From: Cryptosporangium arvum DSM 44712
GTDB taxonomy: Bacteria > Actinomycetota > Actinomycetes > Mycobacteriales > Cryptosporangiaceae
Reading direction: 5' to 3'
Assembly (NCBI RefSeq): GCF_000585375.1
Contig: NZ_KK073874.1
Span: forward strand, 7,036,894-7,100,893
Length of the DNA stretch: 64,000 bases
The position numbers were made by a program, and so were the translations under genes. Every line of letters begins with the position of its first letter. Position 1 is the first letter of the stretch. The notes beneath the pieces were generated by a model. That model was not told where the DNA came from, did no database searches, and saw only the letters and a program-made list of their open reading frames with translations. Below are positions 39,522-48,081 of this stretch, one piece after another.

Positions 39522-39554
39522 AAAGGCCTGGCCGCCGCAGCGGCCAGGCCTTTT
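39522..39554 (+). terminator. Intrinsic terminator of tRNA-Leu
   Basis: AAAGGCCTGGCCGC pairs perfectly with GCGGCCAGGCCTTT around a 4-nt loop, and the T-run TTTT follows. It may also serve pyk on the opposite strand. Confidence 0.9.
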
Positions 39555-39567
39555 GTTCTGAATGGGT

Positions 39568-40983
39568 TCAGCCCAATGACCCGATCCGGTGGACGCGGAC
39601 GGTGTTGGTCGCGCCGGCCTGGTTCGGCGGCGTGCCCGCGACGATGACGACGCTGTCGCCCTGCGAGCACCAGCCGGCCTCCTGCAGCAGCGTGTCGACC
39701 TGCTTCACCATGTCGTCGGTGTGCTCGACCGACGGTGAGAGAAACGTCTCGACACCCCAGGACAGCGCGAGCTGGTTGCGCACGCTCTCGATCGGTGTGA
39801 ACGCGAGCAGCGGCAGCTGGGTGTGCAGACGGGCGACGCGGCGCACGGTGTCGCCGGTGAGCGTGAACGCCACCAGGGCCTTGGCCTCGATGACCTCGCC
39901 GATCTGGCGCGCGGCGGCCGCGATGGCGCCACCCTGCGTCCTCGGCGCGTGCAGCAGCGACGGGACCGGCGTCTTCGACTCCTCGACCGTCTCGATGATC
40001 TTGCCCATCGTGCGGACGGTGAGGATCGGGTAGCGCCCGACGCTGGTCTCGGCCGAGAGCATCAGCGCGTCGGCGCCGTCGAGGACGGCGTTCGCGACGT
40101 CGGAGGTCTCCGCGCGGGTCGGGCGCGAGTTCTCGATCATCGAGTCGAGCATCTGGGTCGCGACGATCACCGGGCGGGCGTTCTCACGCGCCAGCTGGAT
40201 CGCGCGCTTCTGCACCAGCGGCACCTGCTCCAGCGGGAGCTCGACGCCCAGGTCGCCGCGGGCGACCATCAGCCCGTCGAACGCCAGCACGATCTGCTCG
40301 AGGTGGTCGACCGCCTCGGGCTTCTCGATCTTCGCGATGACCGGGACCCGGCGGCCCTCCTCGTCCATGATCGCGTGGACGAGCTTGATGTCGTCGGGCG
40401 AGCGGACGAAGGAGAGCGCGATCATGTCGGCGCCGAGACGGAGGGCGAAGCGGAGGTCCTCCGCGTCCTTCTCCGAGAGTGCGGGCACGCTGATCTTCAC
40501 GTTGGGCAGCGAGAGGCCCTTGTTGTTGCTGACCGGACCACCCTCGAGAACCAGGCAGCGGATGTCGTTGCCCTCGACGCCGGTGACCTCGAGGGCCAGC
40601 TTGCCGTCGTCGATCAGCAGCCGGTCGCCGATCGCGACCTCGTTGGCCAGCTTGCGGTAGGTGGTGGAGACCCGGTCGTGATCGCCGAGGATGTCGTCGG
40701 TGGTGATCGAGACGACCTCGCCGGTCTTCCACTCGACAGGACCCTCGGCGAACTTACCGAGGCGGATCTTGGGTCCCTGCAGGTCGGCGAGAACACCGAC
40801 CGCCTTGCCGGTGGCCTCGGCGGCCTCCCGGACCCGTTGGTAGACCCCTTCGTGGTCGGCGTGTGCACCGTGGCTGAAGTTCAGCCTGGCGATGTTCATA
40901 CCGGCGTCGACCAGCGCGCGGAGGCGCTCTGACGACGCGGTCGCCGGTCCGATGGTGCACACGATTTTGGCTCGACGCGTCAT
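39568..40983 (-). CDS. pyk: Pyruvate kinase
   Basis: 471 aa. The start RRAKIVCTIGPA and the NFSHG, DLQGPKIRLG, IAKIEKPEAV and MVARGDLGVELP motifs form the A and B domains with the Mg/K-binding residues. TQMLDSMIENSRPTRAETSDVANAVLDGADALMLSAETSVGRYP is the family signature region, and an allosteric C-domain ends the chain. It makes pyruvate and ATP from phosphoenolpyruvate and ADP. TACCTT six bases before the ATG suggests a leaderless transcript. A CRP-like site lies 20 bp further upstream. Confidence 0.97.
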   Translation of the reverse strand: MTRRAKIVCTIGPATASSERLRALVDAGMNIARLNFSHGAHADHEGVYQRVREAAEATGKAVGVLADLQGPKIRLGKFAEGPVEWKTGEVVSITTDDILGDHDRVSTTYRKLANEVAIGDRLLIDDGKLALEVTGVEGNDIRCLVLEGGPVSNNKGLSLPNVKISVPALSEKDAEDLRFALRLGADMIALSFVRSPDDIKLVHAIMDEEGRRVPVIAKIEKPEAVDHLEQIVLAFDGLMVARGDLGVELPLEQVPLVQKRAIQLARENARPVIVATQMLDSMIENSRPTRAETSDVANAVLDGADALMLSAETSVGRYPILTVRTMGKIIETVEESKTPVPSLLHAPRTQGGAIAAAARQIGEVIEAKALVAFTLTGDTVRRVARLHTQLPLLAFTPIESVRNQLALSWGVETFLSPSVEHTDDMVKQVDTLLQEAGWCSQGDSVVIVAGTPPNQAGATNTVRVHRIGSLG

Positions 40984-41003
40984 GAGGTCAAGGTAGCCCT
41001 CCT

Positions 41004-41019
41004 AGTGAACCGATTCACA
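41004..41019. promoter_or_regulatory. CRP/GlxR-like site upstream of pyk
   Basis: AGTGAACCGATTCACA matches TGTGA-N6-TCACA except for the first base. It lies in the 116-bp gap between the divergent pyk and FmdB-like genes, 21 bp from the pyk start. Regulation by a cAMP-receptor-type protein is inferred. Confidence 0.5.
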
Positions 41020-41099
41020 TCCCTCCCGTGGCTGATAGATGGCAACTAGGGTGCTATAGGCGGAGAGACGTGTGCCGGGGCGGCGATATCGTGGTGCCC

Positions 41100-41315
41100 G
41101 TGGCTGCATATGAGTACCGCTGTCGGGAGTGTCGCACCACCTTTGAGGTGCGACGTTCGGTGCACGAGAGCACCCCGTCGGTGGTGTTGTGCCCCGCGGG
41201 TCACGCGGCGACCTCGCGGGTGTTCTCCGCCGTCGCCGTGGGTGGGGGCGCGTCCGCGCCGGCTCCGGCCGGATCGGCCGGGGGCGGGTGCTGCGGCGGG
41301 GGTTGCTGCGGCTGA
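41100..41315 (+). CDS. FmdB-type small zinc-ribbon protein
   Basis: About 71 aa. The N-terminus AAYEYRCRECRTTFEV is the FmdB/regulatory-protein signature, with CxxC paired to a later CPAGH to bind zinc. The C-terminus is Gly/Ala-rich and ends in two CC pairs (GGGCCGGGCCG), typical of actinobacterial members. Start choice is uncertain: GTG 41100 matches the family start, while GTG 41091 and 41094 are in frame. It is a single gene, convergent with the GT39-like gene 13 bp away. The biological role is unknown. Confidence 0.82.
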   Translation: MAAYEYRCRECRTTFEVRRSVHESTPSVVLCPAGHAATSRVFSAVAVGGGASAPAPAGSAGGGCCGGGCCG

Positions 41316-41328
41316 GGTCGCCCGGCCG

Positions 41329-43584
41329 TCATGACGTCGGTTTCGTGAGGTCGTAAACGGTCTGGCTGCCGACGGTGGTGGCGGTGTAGTGCTGCTCCAC
41401 CCAGGTGGAGATGGCGCCGGCGGTGCCGCGGTCACCGCCCCGGCCACCGCCCCGGCCACCGCCGCCCATTCCGCCGCCGACGAAGTAGTGGATCCGGCCT
41501 TCGGCGACCCACTGCTGGAACCGGGCGAGCGTGGGGGCGGGGTCGCCGCCGCTGAAGCCGCCGATCGGGATGACCGCGCGGTCGCTCTCCAGCTGGAGGG
41601 CCGAGGCGCTCTGGGAGCCGATCGCGGCCGCGGCCCACTTCGTGGTGGTCTTCTTCAGCAGCGCGACGACTGCGGCGTCGGCCTGCCCGCCGCGCCCGAA
41701 GCCCGGCCCACCGTTCGCACCTGGAGTGCCCGGCGCCGATCCACCCGGCGCGGTTCCACCCGGCGCGGTTCCACCCGGCGCGGTTCCACCCGGCGCGGTT
41801 CCACCCGGCGCCGTACCACCCGGCGCCGTGCCGCCAGGCGGGTTGCCGCCTTGCGCAGTGCCGCCCGGACCGTTGCCGTTCGGGACGTTGCCGTTCGGGA
41901 CGTTGCCGTTCGGGACGTTGCCGTTCGGGACGTTGCCGTTCGGGACGTTGCCGTTCGGGACGTTGCCGCCCGGGAGGTTCGGGGCGCCGGGGAAGTCGCC
42001 GCCGGGGAACTGGCCTCGGCGGGTGCCGGGGCCGCCGAAGCCGCCGGTGCCCGCCGGGCCCGCGGTCGGGGTCGAGCCGGTGTGCGGGGTCGCCGCGGTC
42101 TGCGCGGCGTACGCGGCCGGCCCGGCCAGCACGGCGACGGCCCCGACGGCGGCCCCGACCACCGCGACCCGCCGAGCCGGACGCGCCCCGACGAGCAGCG
42201 CCAGCGCCCCGAGCACCCCGGCGACCAGCACGACCCACCGCAGCCAGGGGTTCCAGTCGGCCGCGCGCCCGAGCAGCTCCCACGCCACCCAGGCCGACAC
42301 CGCGACCAGCCCCGCGAGCCCGACCCGCCCGGCGACGCTCCCCCGCACCCGCCAGAGCTCACGACCACCGATCGCGAGCGTCGCCGCGACCCCGGGCGCG
42401 AGCGCGACGTTGTAGTACGAGTGGAAGATGCCTTCCATGTAGCTGAAGATCCCGGCGGTCACGACCAGCCACCCGCCCCACAGGATCAACCCGGCCCGCA
42501 CCCGGTCGGTACGCGCCGCCCGCCGCGTGAGCCACAGCCCGGCCACCAGCGCCACCACCGCCGCCGGCAGGAACCACGCGATCTGCGTCCCCATCTGCTC
42601 GTTGAGCAGCCGGGTCAGTCCGGTCGTGCCGCCGAAGCCACCGCCGCCGAAGCCACCGCCACCGAAGCCACCGCCGCCGGGCCCCCCGCCCGGGCCGCCT
42701 CCGCCCCCGGAGACGACCCGGTCGAGCCCGTTGTAGCCGAACGCGAGCCCCAGAAACGTGTTGTCCCCCGATCCGCCGAGGTAGGGCCGGCTCTCCGCCG
42801 GCCACAGCATCGTCGCGACGACGTACCACCCCGCCGCGACGACCAGCGCGGCCCCGCCGACGAGCAGCTGCCCCATGCGCCGCCAGAGCCCGGTCGGCGC
42901 GCACACCAGGTACACCAGCGCCAGCGCCGGCAGCACCAGGAACGACTGCAGGGTCTTGGTGAGGAACGCGAACCCCAGCGCGACCCCGGCCAACGCCAGC
43001 CACCACGTGCCGCCCCGCGACGCCGCCGCGTCCACGGCCCGCGTCACGCAGTACGCCGCCGCGAGCATCAGCAGCACGAGCAGGGCGTCCGGATTGTTGA
43101 ACCGGAACATGAGCACGACGACCGGCGTGACCGCGAACGACGCGGCGGCGGCCAGGCCGGCCGCGGGGCCGGACCAGCGGCGGACGGCCGCGTAGAGCAG
43201 CCAGACCGAGGCCACGCCCATCAGCGCCTCGGGCACCAGCATGCTCCAGCTGGAGAAGCCGAAGATCCGCCCGGACAGCGCCATCACCCACATCGCCGCC
43301 GGTGGCTTGTCGACGGTGATGACGTTGCCCCAGTCGGACGAGGCGAAGAAGAACGACGTCCAGCTCTTCGTGCCCGCCTGCACCGCCGCGGCGTAGAAGT
43401 CGTTGGACCAGCCCGACGCCCCGAGGTCCCAGAGGTAGAGCAGGGCCGCCACCGCCAGGATCACCAGCAGCGCGGGACGGACCCAGGCGGGGTCGCGCGG
43501 GCGGGTGGTCGCCGCCGGGGTCGAGCTTCGTTCGTCGGTCGCAGTCTCCAGCACGGAGCCGACGATCGACGACGAACCTGGCAC
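41329..43584 (-). CDS. GT39/ArnT-like membrane glycosyltransferase (YkcB-type) with repeat-encoded linkers
   Basis: 751 aa. The first external loop contains WSNDFYAAAVQAG and later ITVDKPPAAMWV, the pattern of PMT_2/ArnT-type enzymes using polyprenyl-phosphate sugars. About eleven membrane segments reach residue ~500, interrupted near 305-330 by a Gly-rich loop. The exported C-terminal part has six GNVPN and six GGTAP repeats, then a small soluble domain (DAAVVALLKKTTTKWAAAAIGSQSAS...). That domain resembles the C-terminal domain of YkcA/YkcB-type proteins. The GTG start at 43584 lacks a clear ribosome binding site, so the true start may be slightly downstream. Confidence 0.82.
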   Translation of the reverse strand: MPGSSSIVGSVLETATDERSSTPAATTRPRDPAWVRPALLVILAVAALLYLWDLGASGWSNDFYAAAVQAGTKSWTSFFFASSDWGNVITVDKPPAAMWVMALSGRIFGFSSWSMLVPEALMGVASVWLLYAAVRRWSGPAAGLAAAASFAVTPVVVLMFRFNNPDALLVLLMLAAAYCVTRAVDAAASRGGTWWLALAGVALGFAFLTKTLQSFLVLPALALVYLVCAPTGLWRRMGQLLVGGAALVVAAGWYVVATMLWPAESRPYLGGSGDNTFLGLAFGYNGLDRVVSGGGGGPGGGPGGGGFGGGGFGGGGFGGTTGLTRLLNEQMGTQIAWFLPAAVVALVAGLWLTRRAARTDRVRAGLILWGGWLVVTAGIFSYMEGIFHSYYNVALAPGVAATLAIGGRELWRVRGSVAGRVGLAGLVAVSAWVAWELLGRAADWNPWLRWVVLVAGVLGALALLVGARPARRVAVVGAAVGAVAVLAGPAAYAAQTAATPHTGSTPTAGPAGTGGFGGPGTRRGQFPGGDFPGAPNLPGGNVPNGNVPNGNVPNGNVPNGNVPNGNVPNGNGPGGTAQGGNPPGGTAPGGTAPGGTAPGGTAPGGTAPGGTAPGGSAPGTPGANGGPGFGRGGQADAAVVALLKKTTTKWAAAAIGSQSASALQLESDRAVIPIGGFSGGDPAPTLARFQQWVAEGRIHYFVGGGMGGGGRGGGRGGDRGTAGAISTWVEQHYTATTVGSQTVYDLTKPTS
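41741..41830. repeat. 15-bp tandem repeat inside the GT39-like gene (GGTAP-coding)
   Basis: Six units of CCACCCGGCGCGGTT, four identical and two with variant ends, with a more divergent unit following. The reverse strand encodes six GGTAP pentapeptides. Length variation between strains would be in-frame. Confidence 0.92.
41871..41975. repeat. 15-bp tandem repeat inside the GT39-like gene (GNVPN-coding)
   Basis: Six identical units of CGTTGCCGTTCGGGA and a seventh degenerate copy. The reverse strand encodes six GNVPN pentapeptides. Near-perfect identity at the DNA level implies recent expansion or homogenisation. Confidence 0.95.
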
Positions 43585-43637
43585 CAGACTGAGTCACACC
43601 CCAGAACAACCTGTGCCTTCGGCGGTTGCTCTGACCC

Positions 43638-43656
43638 GGAGCCCGCCCAGGGCGGC
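43638..43656. repeat. 19-bp dispersed repeat, second copy of the sequence at 25493-25511
   Basis: GGAGCCCGCCCAGGGCGGC occurs exactly here and at the outer end of the inverted repeat at 25493-25511. A related GGCCCGCCCAGAGCGGC lies at 44668-44684. All are intergenic. Confidence 0.7.
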
Positions 43657-43660
43657 CCAC

Positions 43661-44137
43661 CTACCGGAAGATCATGCAGGTGGTGGTGGCGTGGGCCAGG
43701 AGTTTGCCGGCGCTGTCGGTGACGCGGCCGTCCGCGGTGGCCACCCGGCCCCCGACGTGGATCACCTCGCCGACGCAGGTCAGCGTTCCGGCGTCCAACG
43801 TGATGGCTTTGACGTAGTTGACCTTCAGTTCGAGCGTGGTGTAGCCGACGCCGGCGGGCAGCGTGGTGTGCACGGCGCAGCCCATCGCCGAGTCGAGCAG
43901 CGTGGCGTGGATGCCGCCGTGCACGGTGCCGAGCGGGTTCGAGAACTCCCGCCTGGTGTCGAGCGTGAACACGACGCGGCCCTCGTCGGCCTCGACCATC
44001 TGCATGCCCAGCAGCTGGGCGATGTTCGGGGGTGGGGCCTCGCCGGTGGCGATCGCGCGGATGAGCTCGAGACCGGAGAGGCCGGCCCGGCCGTGAAGGG
44101 CGGACGGATCCGACTGTCCCGGTCGGGTCGTGGTCAC
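43661..44137 (-). CDS. PaaI-like hotdog thioesterase
   Basis: 158 aa from GTG 44137 with GGGAG upstream. The motif FSNPLGTVHGGIHATLLDSAMGCAV holds the HGG turn and catalytic Asp region, followed by TTLELKVNYVKAI and VGGRVATADGRVTD. An N-terminal stretch (LIRAIATGEAPPPNIAQLLG) is typical of the group. It is expected to cleave an aromatic or fatty acyl-CoA. It is divergent from an HxlR regulator 61 bp away, so the pair is probably co-regulated. It is not closely similar to the thioesterase at 28335. Confidence 0.88.
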   Translation of the reverse strand: MTTTRPGQSDPSALHGRAGLSGLELIRAIATGEAPPPNIAQLLGMQMVEADEGRVVFTLDTRREFSNPLGTVHGGIHATLLDSAMGCAVHTTLPAGVGYTTLELKVNYVKAITLDAGTLTCVGEVIHVGGRVATADGRVTDSAGKLLAHATTTCMIFR

Positions 44138-44198
44138 GGCGTCTCCCTGCCTCGGTGAGTTCTGTTTCGGAACCTAGCAGCTCAGATAGGATCTTGGG

Positions 44199-44651
44199 AT
44201 GCGATGGTCGGAGATCGGCGGGGAGCGGTGCTCGATTGCCCGGACGCTGTCGGTGGTCGGTGAGCGCTGGACGATGCTCGTGTTGCGGGAGTCGTTCCGC
44301 GGTGTGCGGCGGTTCGAGGACTTCCAGCAGCGCACCGGGGCGTCGCGGCCGGTGCTGGCCGAGCGGCTTCGGCAGCTCACCGCCGACGACGTGCTGCGGC
44401 GCGAGCGGTACGCCGAGAAACCCGACCGGTACGAGTACCGGCTCACCGCGAAGGGGCTGGAGCTGTATCCGGTGATCGTGTCGCTGATGAGTTGGGGCGA
44501 TCGGTGGATGGACGACGGCAGCGGGCCGCCGGTGCGGCTCACCCACGTGCACTGCGAAGGGCCGCTCGCCCCCACCCTCGCGTGCGGTACCTGCGGTGAC
44601 CCGGTCACCGCCCGCGACGTCCGCGCGACCCCCTCCGCACCCGCCACCTGA
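44199..44651 (+). CDS. HxlR-family transcriptional regulator
   Basis: 150 aa. The winged-helix domain starts CSIARTLSVVGERWTMLVLRESFRGVRRFEDFQ, with Cys 11 in the position that senses thiol or electrophile stress in many HxlR proteins. RYEYRLTAKGLELYPVI closes the domain. A C-terminal CGTCGD motif may bind metal. TAGGAT lies six bases before the ATG, suggesting a leaderless transcript. It is divergent from the thioesterase gene, and the gap contains GTTC-N7-GAAC, a possible operator. It likely represses itself and the thioesterase. Confidence 0.87.
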   Translation: MRWSEIGGERCSIARTLSVVGERWTMLVLRESFRGVRRFEDFQQRTGASRPVLAERLRQLTADDVLRRERYAEKPDRYEYRLTAKGLELYPVIVSLMSWGDRWMDDGSGPPVRLTHVHCEGPLAPTLACGTCGDPVTARDVRATPSAPAT

Positions 44652-44683
44652 CCCGACCGCCTCGCGCGGCCCGCCCAGAGCGG

Positions 44684-44852
44684 CCCGCACGAACCGGCCC
44701 GCACGAGGCGGTCCCGCACGAACCCGGCCCCGCACGAACCCGGCCCCGCACGAACCCAGCCCCGCACGAACCCGGCCCCGCACGAACCCGGCCCCGCACA
44801 AACCAGCCCCGCACAAACCGGCCCCGCACGAACCAGCCCCGCACGAACCGGC
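44684..44852. repeat. Intergenic minisatellite, 11 units of 14-16 bp
   Basis: Consensus CCCGCACGAACCCGGC. Units 3-7 (44713-44792) are 16 bp and nearly identical; units 8-11 are 15 bp with GAACC or AAACC. It fills most of the gap between the HxlR gene and the acyltransferase gene. Both strands stay open through it, which makes spurious long frames. Confidence 0.92.
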
Positions 44853-44886
44853 CGAGGCTGCGAAGCGGGCGGGGCCGCGGGAGCGG

Positions 44887-46065
44887 TCAGAGCACGTGGA
44901 TCGCGTAGGCGCCGAAGCCGGCCGAGAGCGCCACCGCCACCGGCCCGATCCGGCGCAGGACACCCGTCCACTCGGCCTCGAAACGGCGGGTGGCCCACAC
45001 CAGCCCGGCCAGCACCACGCAGTGCACCGGGAGCCACAGCAGGCGCCAGCCCGCCCAGCCGAGACCGTCCGGCAGCTCGTGGAGCCCGGGCAGATCGGCC
45101 GTGACCAGCGTCAACACGACGAGCGCGAGCTGGTGCCAGCAGAACACGGTGAGCGCGACCAGGTTCAGCATCGCCACCGCCGCCCATCGCCGCGGTGACC
45201 GCAGGAACGCCGCCAGCCGGTCGCGCAGCAGTACGGCCAGCCCGCACTGCGCCATCGCCAGCGCCACGACCAGCAGGGACGGCGGGTGCGAGTTCACCCG
45301 TCCGGCGCCGGGAACGCCGACCACGCTCGCCGGGTAACCGAACCACAGCACCAGCGCCACCAGCAGGACCACGCCGACGCCCGCGAGCGCCGCCGACGCC
45401 CGCCGCGACAGCCGCCCCCGGGCCCAGGCGACGCCGAGCACGTACGCGAACGCCCAGCCCGGCAGCACGTTGAGCAACCCGATCCAGCCCGGGACGCCGT
45501 CCACCCCGTAGCGCAGGGCGTCGACGACCGCGACGGTCACCACCAGCGGCAACGCGGCCCAGGCCCCCATCCGGCGCACCGCCGCGACCACCAGCGGCGT
45601 CAGCGCGGTCACCACCCCGTACACCGCGATGAACCACAGCGGCTGGATGACGAGCGCGGTCGTGGTGCGCAGCGTCCCGGCCGGCACCCCGGCCAGCGCC
45701 AGTAGCGGGAACGCGCAGGCCAGCACCGCGGTCACCGCGATCACCGGCCGGGTCAGCCGGACCAGCCGGCGGCGGATCCAGGGGCCGTACGCGCGGCCCT
45801 CCAGGCCCCGCGCCGCCGAGTACCCACCGACCAGGAAGAACAGCGCCAGCAGCTGGAGCACCCAGCTCAGCGGCGCGAAGTCCGGCAGCGCGGTGAGCGG
45901 GCTGCGTACCCGCAGCGCTCCCGAGGCGTCCGGCACCAGCGCCATGACCAGGAAGTGACCGACGACGACGCCGACCACGGCCAGAGCACGCAGACCGTCG
46001 AGCGCCCGGTCCCGGTTCGCCGGAGTAGCGGCTTCGATGCGCGTCACGAACGAGTTCTGAGTCAT
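44887..46065 (-). CDS. Acyltransferase-3 family membrane protein
   Basis: 392 aa with about ten membrane segments. The N-terminus RDRALDGLRALAVVGVVVGHFLVM has the conserved histidine of the family. A later stretch, YGPWIRRRLVRLTRPV, corresponds to the RRxxRI/L-P motif. ATG 46065 overlaps the upstream hydrolase stop by 4 bp, and GGAGGT lies ten bases before it. Longer readings of this frame enter the hydrolase gene. It probably adds acyl groups to a cell-surface sugar. It ends 34 bp before a minisatellite. Confidence 0.87.
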   Translation of the reverse strand: MTQNSFVTRIEAATPANRDRALDGLRALAVVGVVVGHFLVMALVPDASGALRVRSPLTALPDFAPLSWVLQLLALFFLVGGYSAARGLEGRAYGPWIRRRLVRLTRPVIAVTAVLACAFPLLALAGVPAGTLRTTTALVIQPLWFIAVYGVVTALTPLVVAAVRRMGAWAALPLVVTVAVVDALRYGVDGVPGWIGLLNVLPGWAFAYVLGVAWARGRLSRRASAALAGVGVVLLVALVLWFGYPASVVGVPGAGRVNSHPPSLLVVALAMAQCGLAVLLRDRLAAFLRSPRRWAAVAMLNLVALTVFCWHQLALVVLTLVTADLPGLHELPDGLGWAGWRLLWLPVHCVVLAGLVWATRRFEAEWTGVLRRIGPVAVALSAGFGAYAIHVL

Positions 46066-47168
46066 CGCAGCGTCACCTCCGCCGCGTGTCCGAGCACGAT
46101 CCGGGTGATGTTCGCCAGCGACTCGGTGCCTTCGGCGTAGTACTGGTCGTGGCCGACGGCCGTGCCGGTACGGAACACCCGCGCGCCGAATTCCGGGTCG
46201 ACCGGTGACGTGCCGTGCCCCAGCCCGAGCACGCGGACCGCCGGGGTGATGCGGATCGGGTCGTCGGCGGTGCGTGCGGCCCAGACGCGGGCGGTGGTGC
46301 GCAGGTCGGACGCCGTGCCGACGTCCATGCCCGGCGAGCCGAGCGCGACCACCTCGTCGACCGGCGAACCGGGGAGCGCGCGGCCGCAGACCACCGTGCC
46401 GTAGCTGTGGCAGAGCAGGCTGACGTGCACGGCCGGCAGGCTGTGCAGGAACCGTCGCAGGGCACCGGCGCCGGCGATCGCCCTGGCCGATCCGATCGCG
46501 GCCAGGTCCACCCGCTCCGGAGCGTCGTAGCCGAGCCAGACCACGATCGCCGCGTCCTCGCCGAGCGCGCGCTGTAAGACGACCGCGTTGGCCAGCGGGG
46601 ACACCCGGTGAGCGGAGGGCCAGCGCAGCACGTTGTCCAGCCGCCAGCTGCTGCCGGGCACGAGGACCGCGATGTGCTTCGCCCGCTCCAGGTCGCCGAC
46701 GACCTGCACGACCCGCCCGTCGCCGCGCGGGTCGTAGGCCAGCGTGCGTCCGGGCCGCGTCCGCTCGGTCGGCCGGAGACCGGCGACCGCGTTCACCGCG
46801 AGCACCTGCTCCACCGCCGGGGTGGGGGCCGCGGTCACCATGGACTCGTTGGCGGCGTAACGCATCGTGAGCGGAATGCCGTCGAGGTTGCCGATCGTGG
46901 CCGGCGCGAGCCGCACCAGGTCGTCGCGTTGGCGCGGGGTCAGCCGGTCGGCGAACGCCGCCACCTCGGAGGGGGACGCGGTGGCCGGGTCGGGCACGTC
47001 CGCGCGGTCGAGCCCGGGGGCGATCGTCGTGACGACGCTGGTCCACGCCTCCGCACCGAGGGGAGCCTGGGGACGTGAGGAGGGGTTGCCGGTCGCCCAC
47101 CACCCGGTGGCGGCGATCGAGCCGACAAGGAGCAATCCACTGAGGAGGAGAACGAGGCTGGCCTTCAT
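46062..47168 (-). CDS. DUF1023-type alpha/beta-hydrolase, membrane-anchored or secreted
   Basis: 368 aa. An N-terminal hydrophobic segment (LVLLLSGLLLVGSIAATGWW) acts as signal or anchor. The middle contains GRVVQVVGDLERAKHIAVLVPGS and the nucleophile elbow LLCHSYGTVVCG. The acid is probably Asp in GSPGMDVG and the base His in TAVGHDQYY. These are features of the actinobacterial DUF1023 hydrolases. It is translationally coupled to the acyltransferase, suggesting that one enzyme adds and the other removes or transfers the same acyl group. That pairing is inference. Confidence 0.85.
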   Translation of the reverse strand: MKASLVLLLSGLLLVGSIAATGWWATGNPSSRPQAPLGAEAWTSVVTTIAPGLDRADVPDPATASPSEVAAFADRLTPRQRDDLVRLAPATIGNLDGIPLTMRYAANESMVTAAPTPAVEQVLAVNAVAGLRPTERTRPGRTLAYDPRGDGRVVQVVGDLERAKHIAVLVPGSSWRLDNVLRWPSAHRVSPLANAVVLQRALGEDAAIVVWLGYDAPERVDLAAIGSARAIAGAGALRRFLHSLPAVHVSLLCHSYGTVVCGRALPGSPVDEVVALGSPGMDVGTASDLRTTARVWAARTADDPIRITPAVRVLGLGHGTSPVDPEFGARVFRTGTAVGHDQYYAEGTESLANITRIVLGHAAEVTLR

Positions 47169-47268
47169 GCCTCAGACGCTAGAAATTTCCGCGTCCTGAA
47201 TCGTCACGCTGCGGAGTCCAGCCTGACTCCCTCTCAGGTATCGGTCCCGCGATCGACCCTTAGTACCC

Positions 47269-47925
47269 CTACCCCACCAGCCCGCGCTGGTAGGCGAATA
47301 CGACCGCCTGCGTGCGGTCGCGGAGGTTGAGCTTGGTCAGGATGTGTCCGACGTGCGTCTTGATCGTCTGCTCGGCGAGGAAGAGCTCGGCGGCGATCTC
47401 GGCGTTGGAGAGCCCGCGGGCGATCAACCCGAGCACCTCGCGCTCGCGCGGCGTCAGCTCGGTGACGGCCCCACCAGGCAGATCACGCTTCCGGCGGCGG
47501 GCGAAGTCACCGATAAGGCGCCGCGTGACCGACGGGGCGAGCAGTGCGTCACCCCGCGCGACGACACGCACCGCGTTGAGCAGGTCCGCGCCCGGCGCGT
47601 CCTTGAGCAGGAAGCCGCTCGCTCCGGCGGAGAGCGCGTCGTACACGTACTCGTCGAGGTCGAACGTCGTCAGCACGAGGATCTTCGGGGCGTCGTCCTC
47701 CGGCGTCTCCCCCAGGATCTCGGCGGTCGCGGCGATGCCGTCGAGCACCGGCATCCGCACGTCCATCACGATGACGTCGGGCGTGAGGCTGCGCGCCAGC
47801 TCCACCGCCTCGCGGCCGTTGCCGGCCTGTCCCACCACCTCGACGTCGCCCGCGGCGGTCAGCAGCGTCGCCAGACCGTCCCGAATCATCACCTGGTCGT
47901 CGGCGACCACCACCCGGATCGTCAT
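47269..47925 (-). CDS. NarL/LuxR-type response regulator
   Basis: 218 aa. The receiver has D9-D10, phospho-acceptor D55 in VIVMDVRMP, T in LVLTTFD and K in LLKDAPG. The C-terminal LuxR helix-turn-helix reads LTPREREVLGLIARGLSNAEIAAELFLAEQTIKTHVGHILTKL. The cognate kinase is almost certainly the gene ending at 48424 on the same strand. About 500 bp, including an opposite-strand small gene, separate the two, so they are not a simple tight operon. The target genes are not evident. Confidence 0.93.
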   Translation of the reverse strand: MTIRVVVADDQVMIRDGLATLLTAAGDVEVVGQAGNGREAVELARSLTPDVIVMDVRMPVLDGIAATAEILGETPEDDAPKILVLTTFDLDEYVYDALSAGASGFLLKDAPGADLLNAVRVVARGDALLAPSVTRRLIGDFARRRKRDLPGGAVTELTPREREVLGLIARGLSNAEIAAELFLAEQTIKTHVGHILTKLNLRDRTQAVVFAYQRGLVG

Positions 47926-48081
47926 GGACGCACCTTATTGGGTTGCCACCCGGCCGTAGATTGGAGGACGTGCTGACCGAAGGAGAGAGGGCCCGACGGC
48001 CCCGCGGCGGGCTGTTGCCCTGCGGGGTTCGCTAGCCCTTCCAGGCGAGCCCCGGCCCATCTCCTCGCTTGGAGCACCCCC

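Noticed and set aside
43461-44963. Long minus-strand frame of 500 codons through the HxlR gene and minisatellite
   Set aside because: It is a shadow of the thioesterase, HxlR gene and repeat array, with Arg/Gly/Cys-rich low-complexity sequence and no motif.
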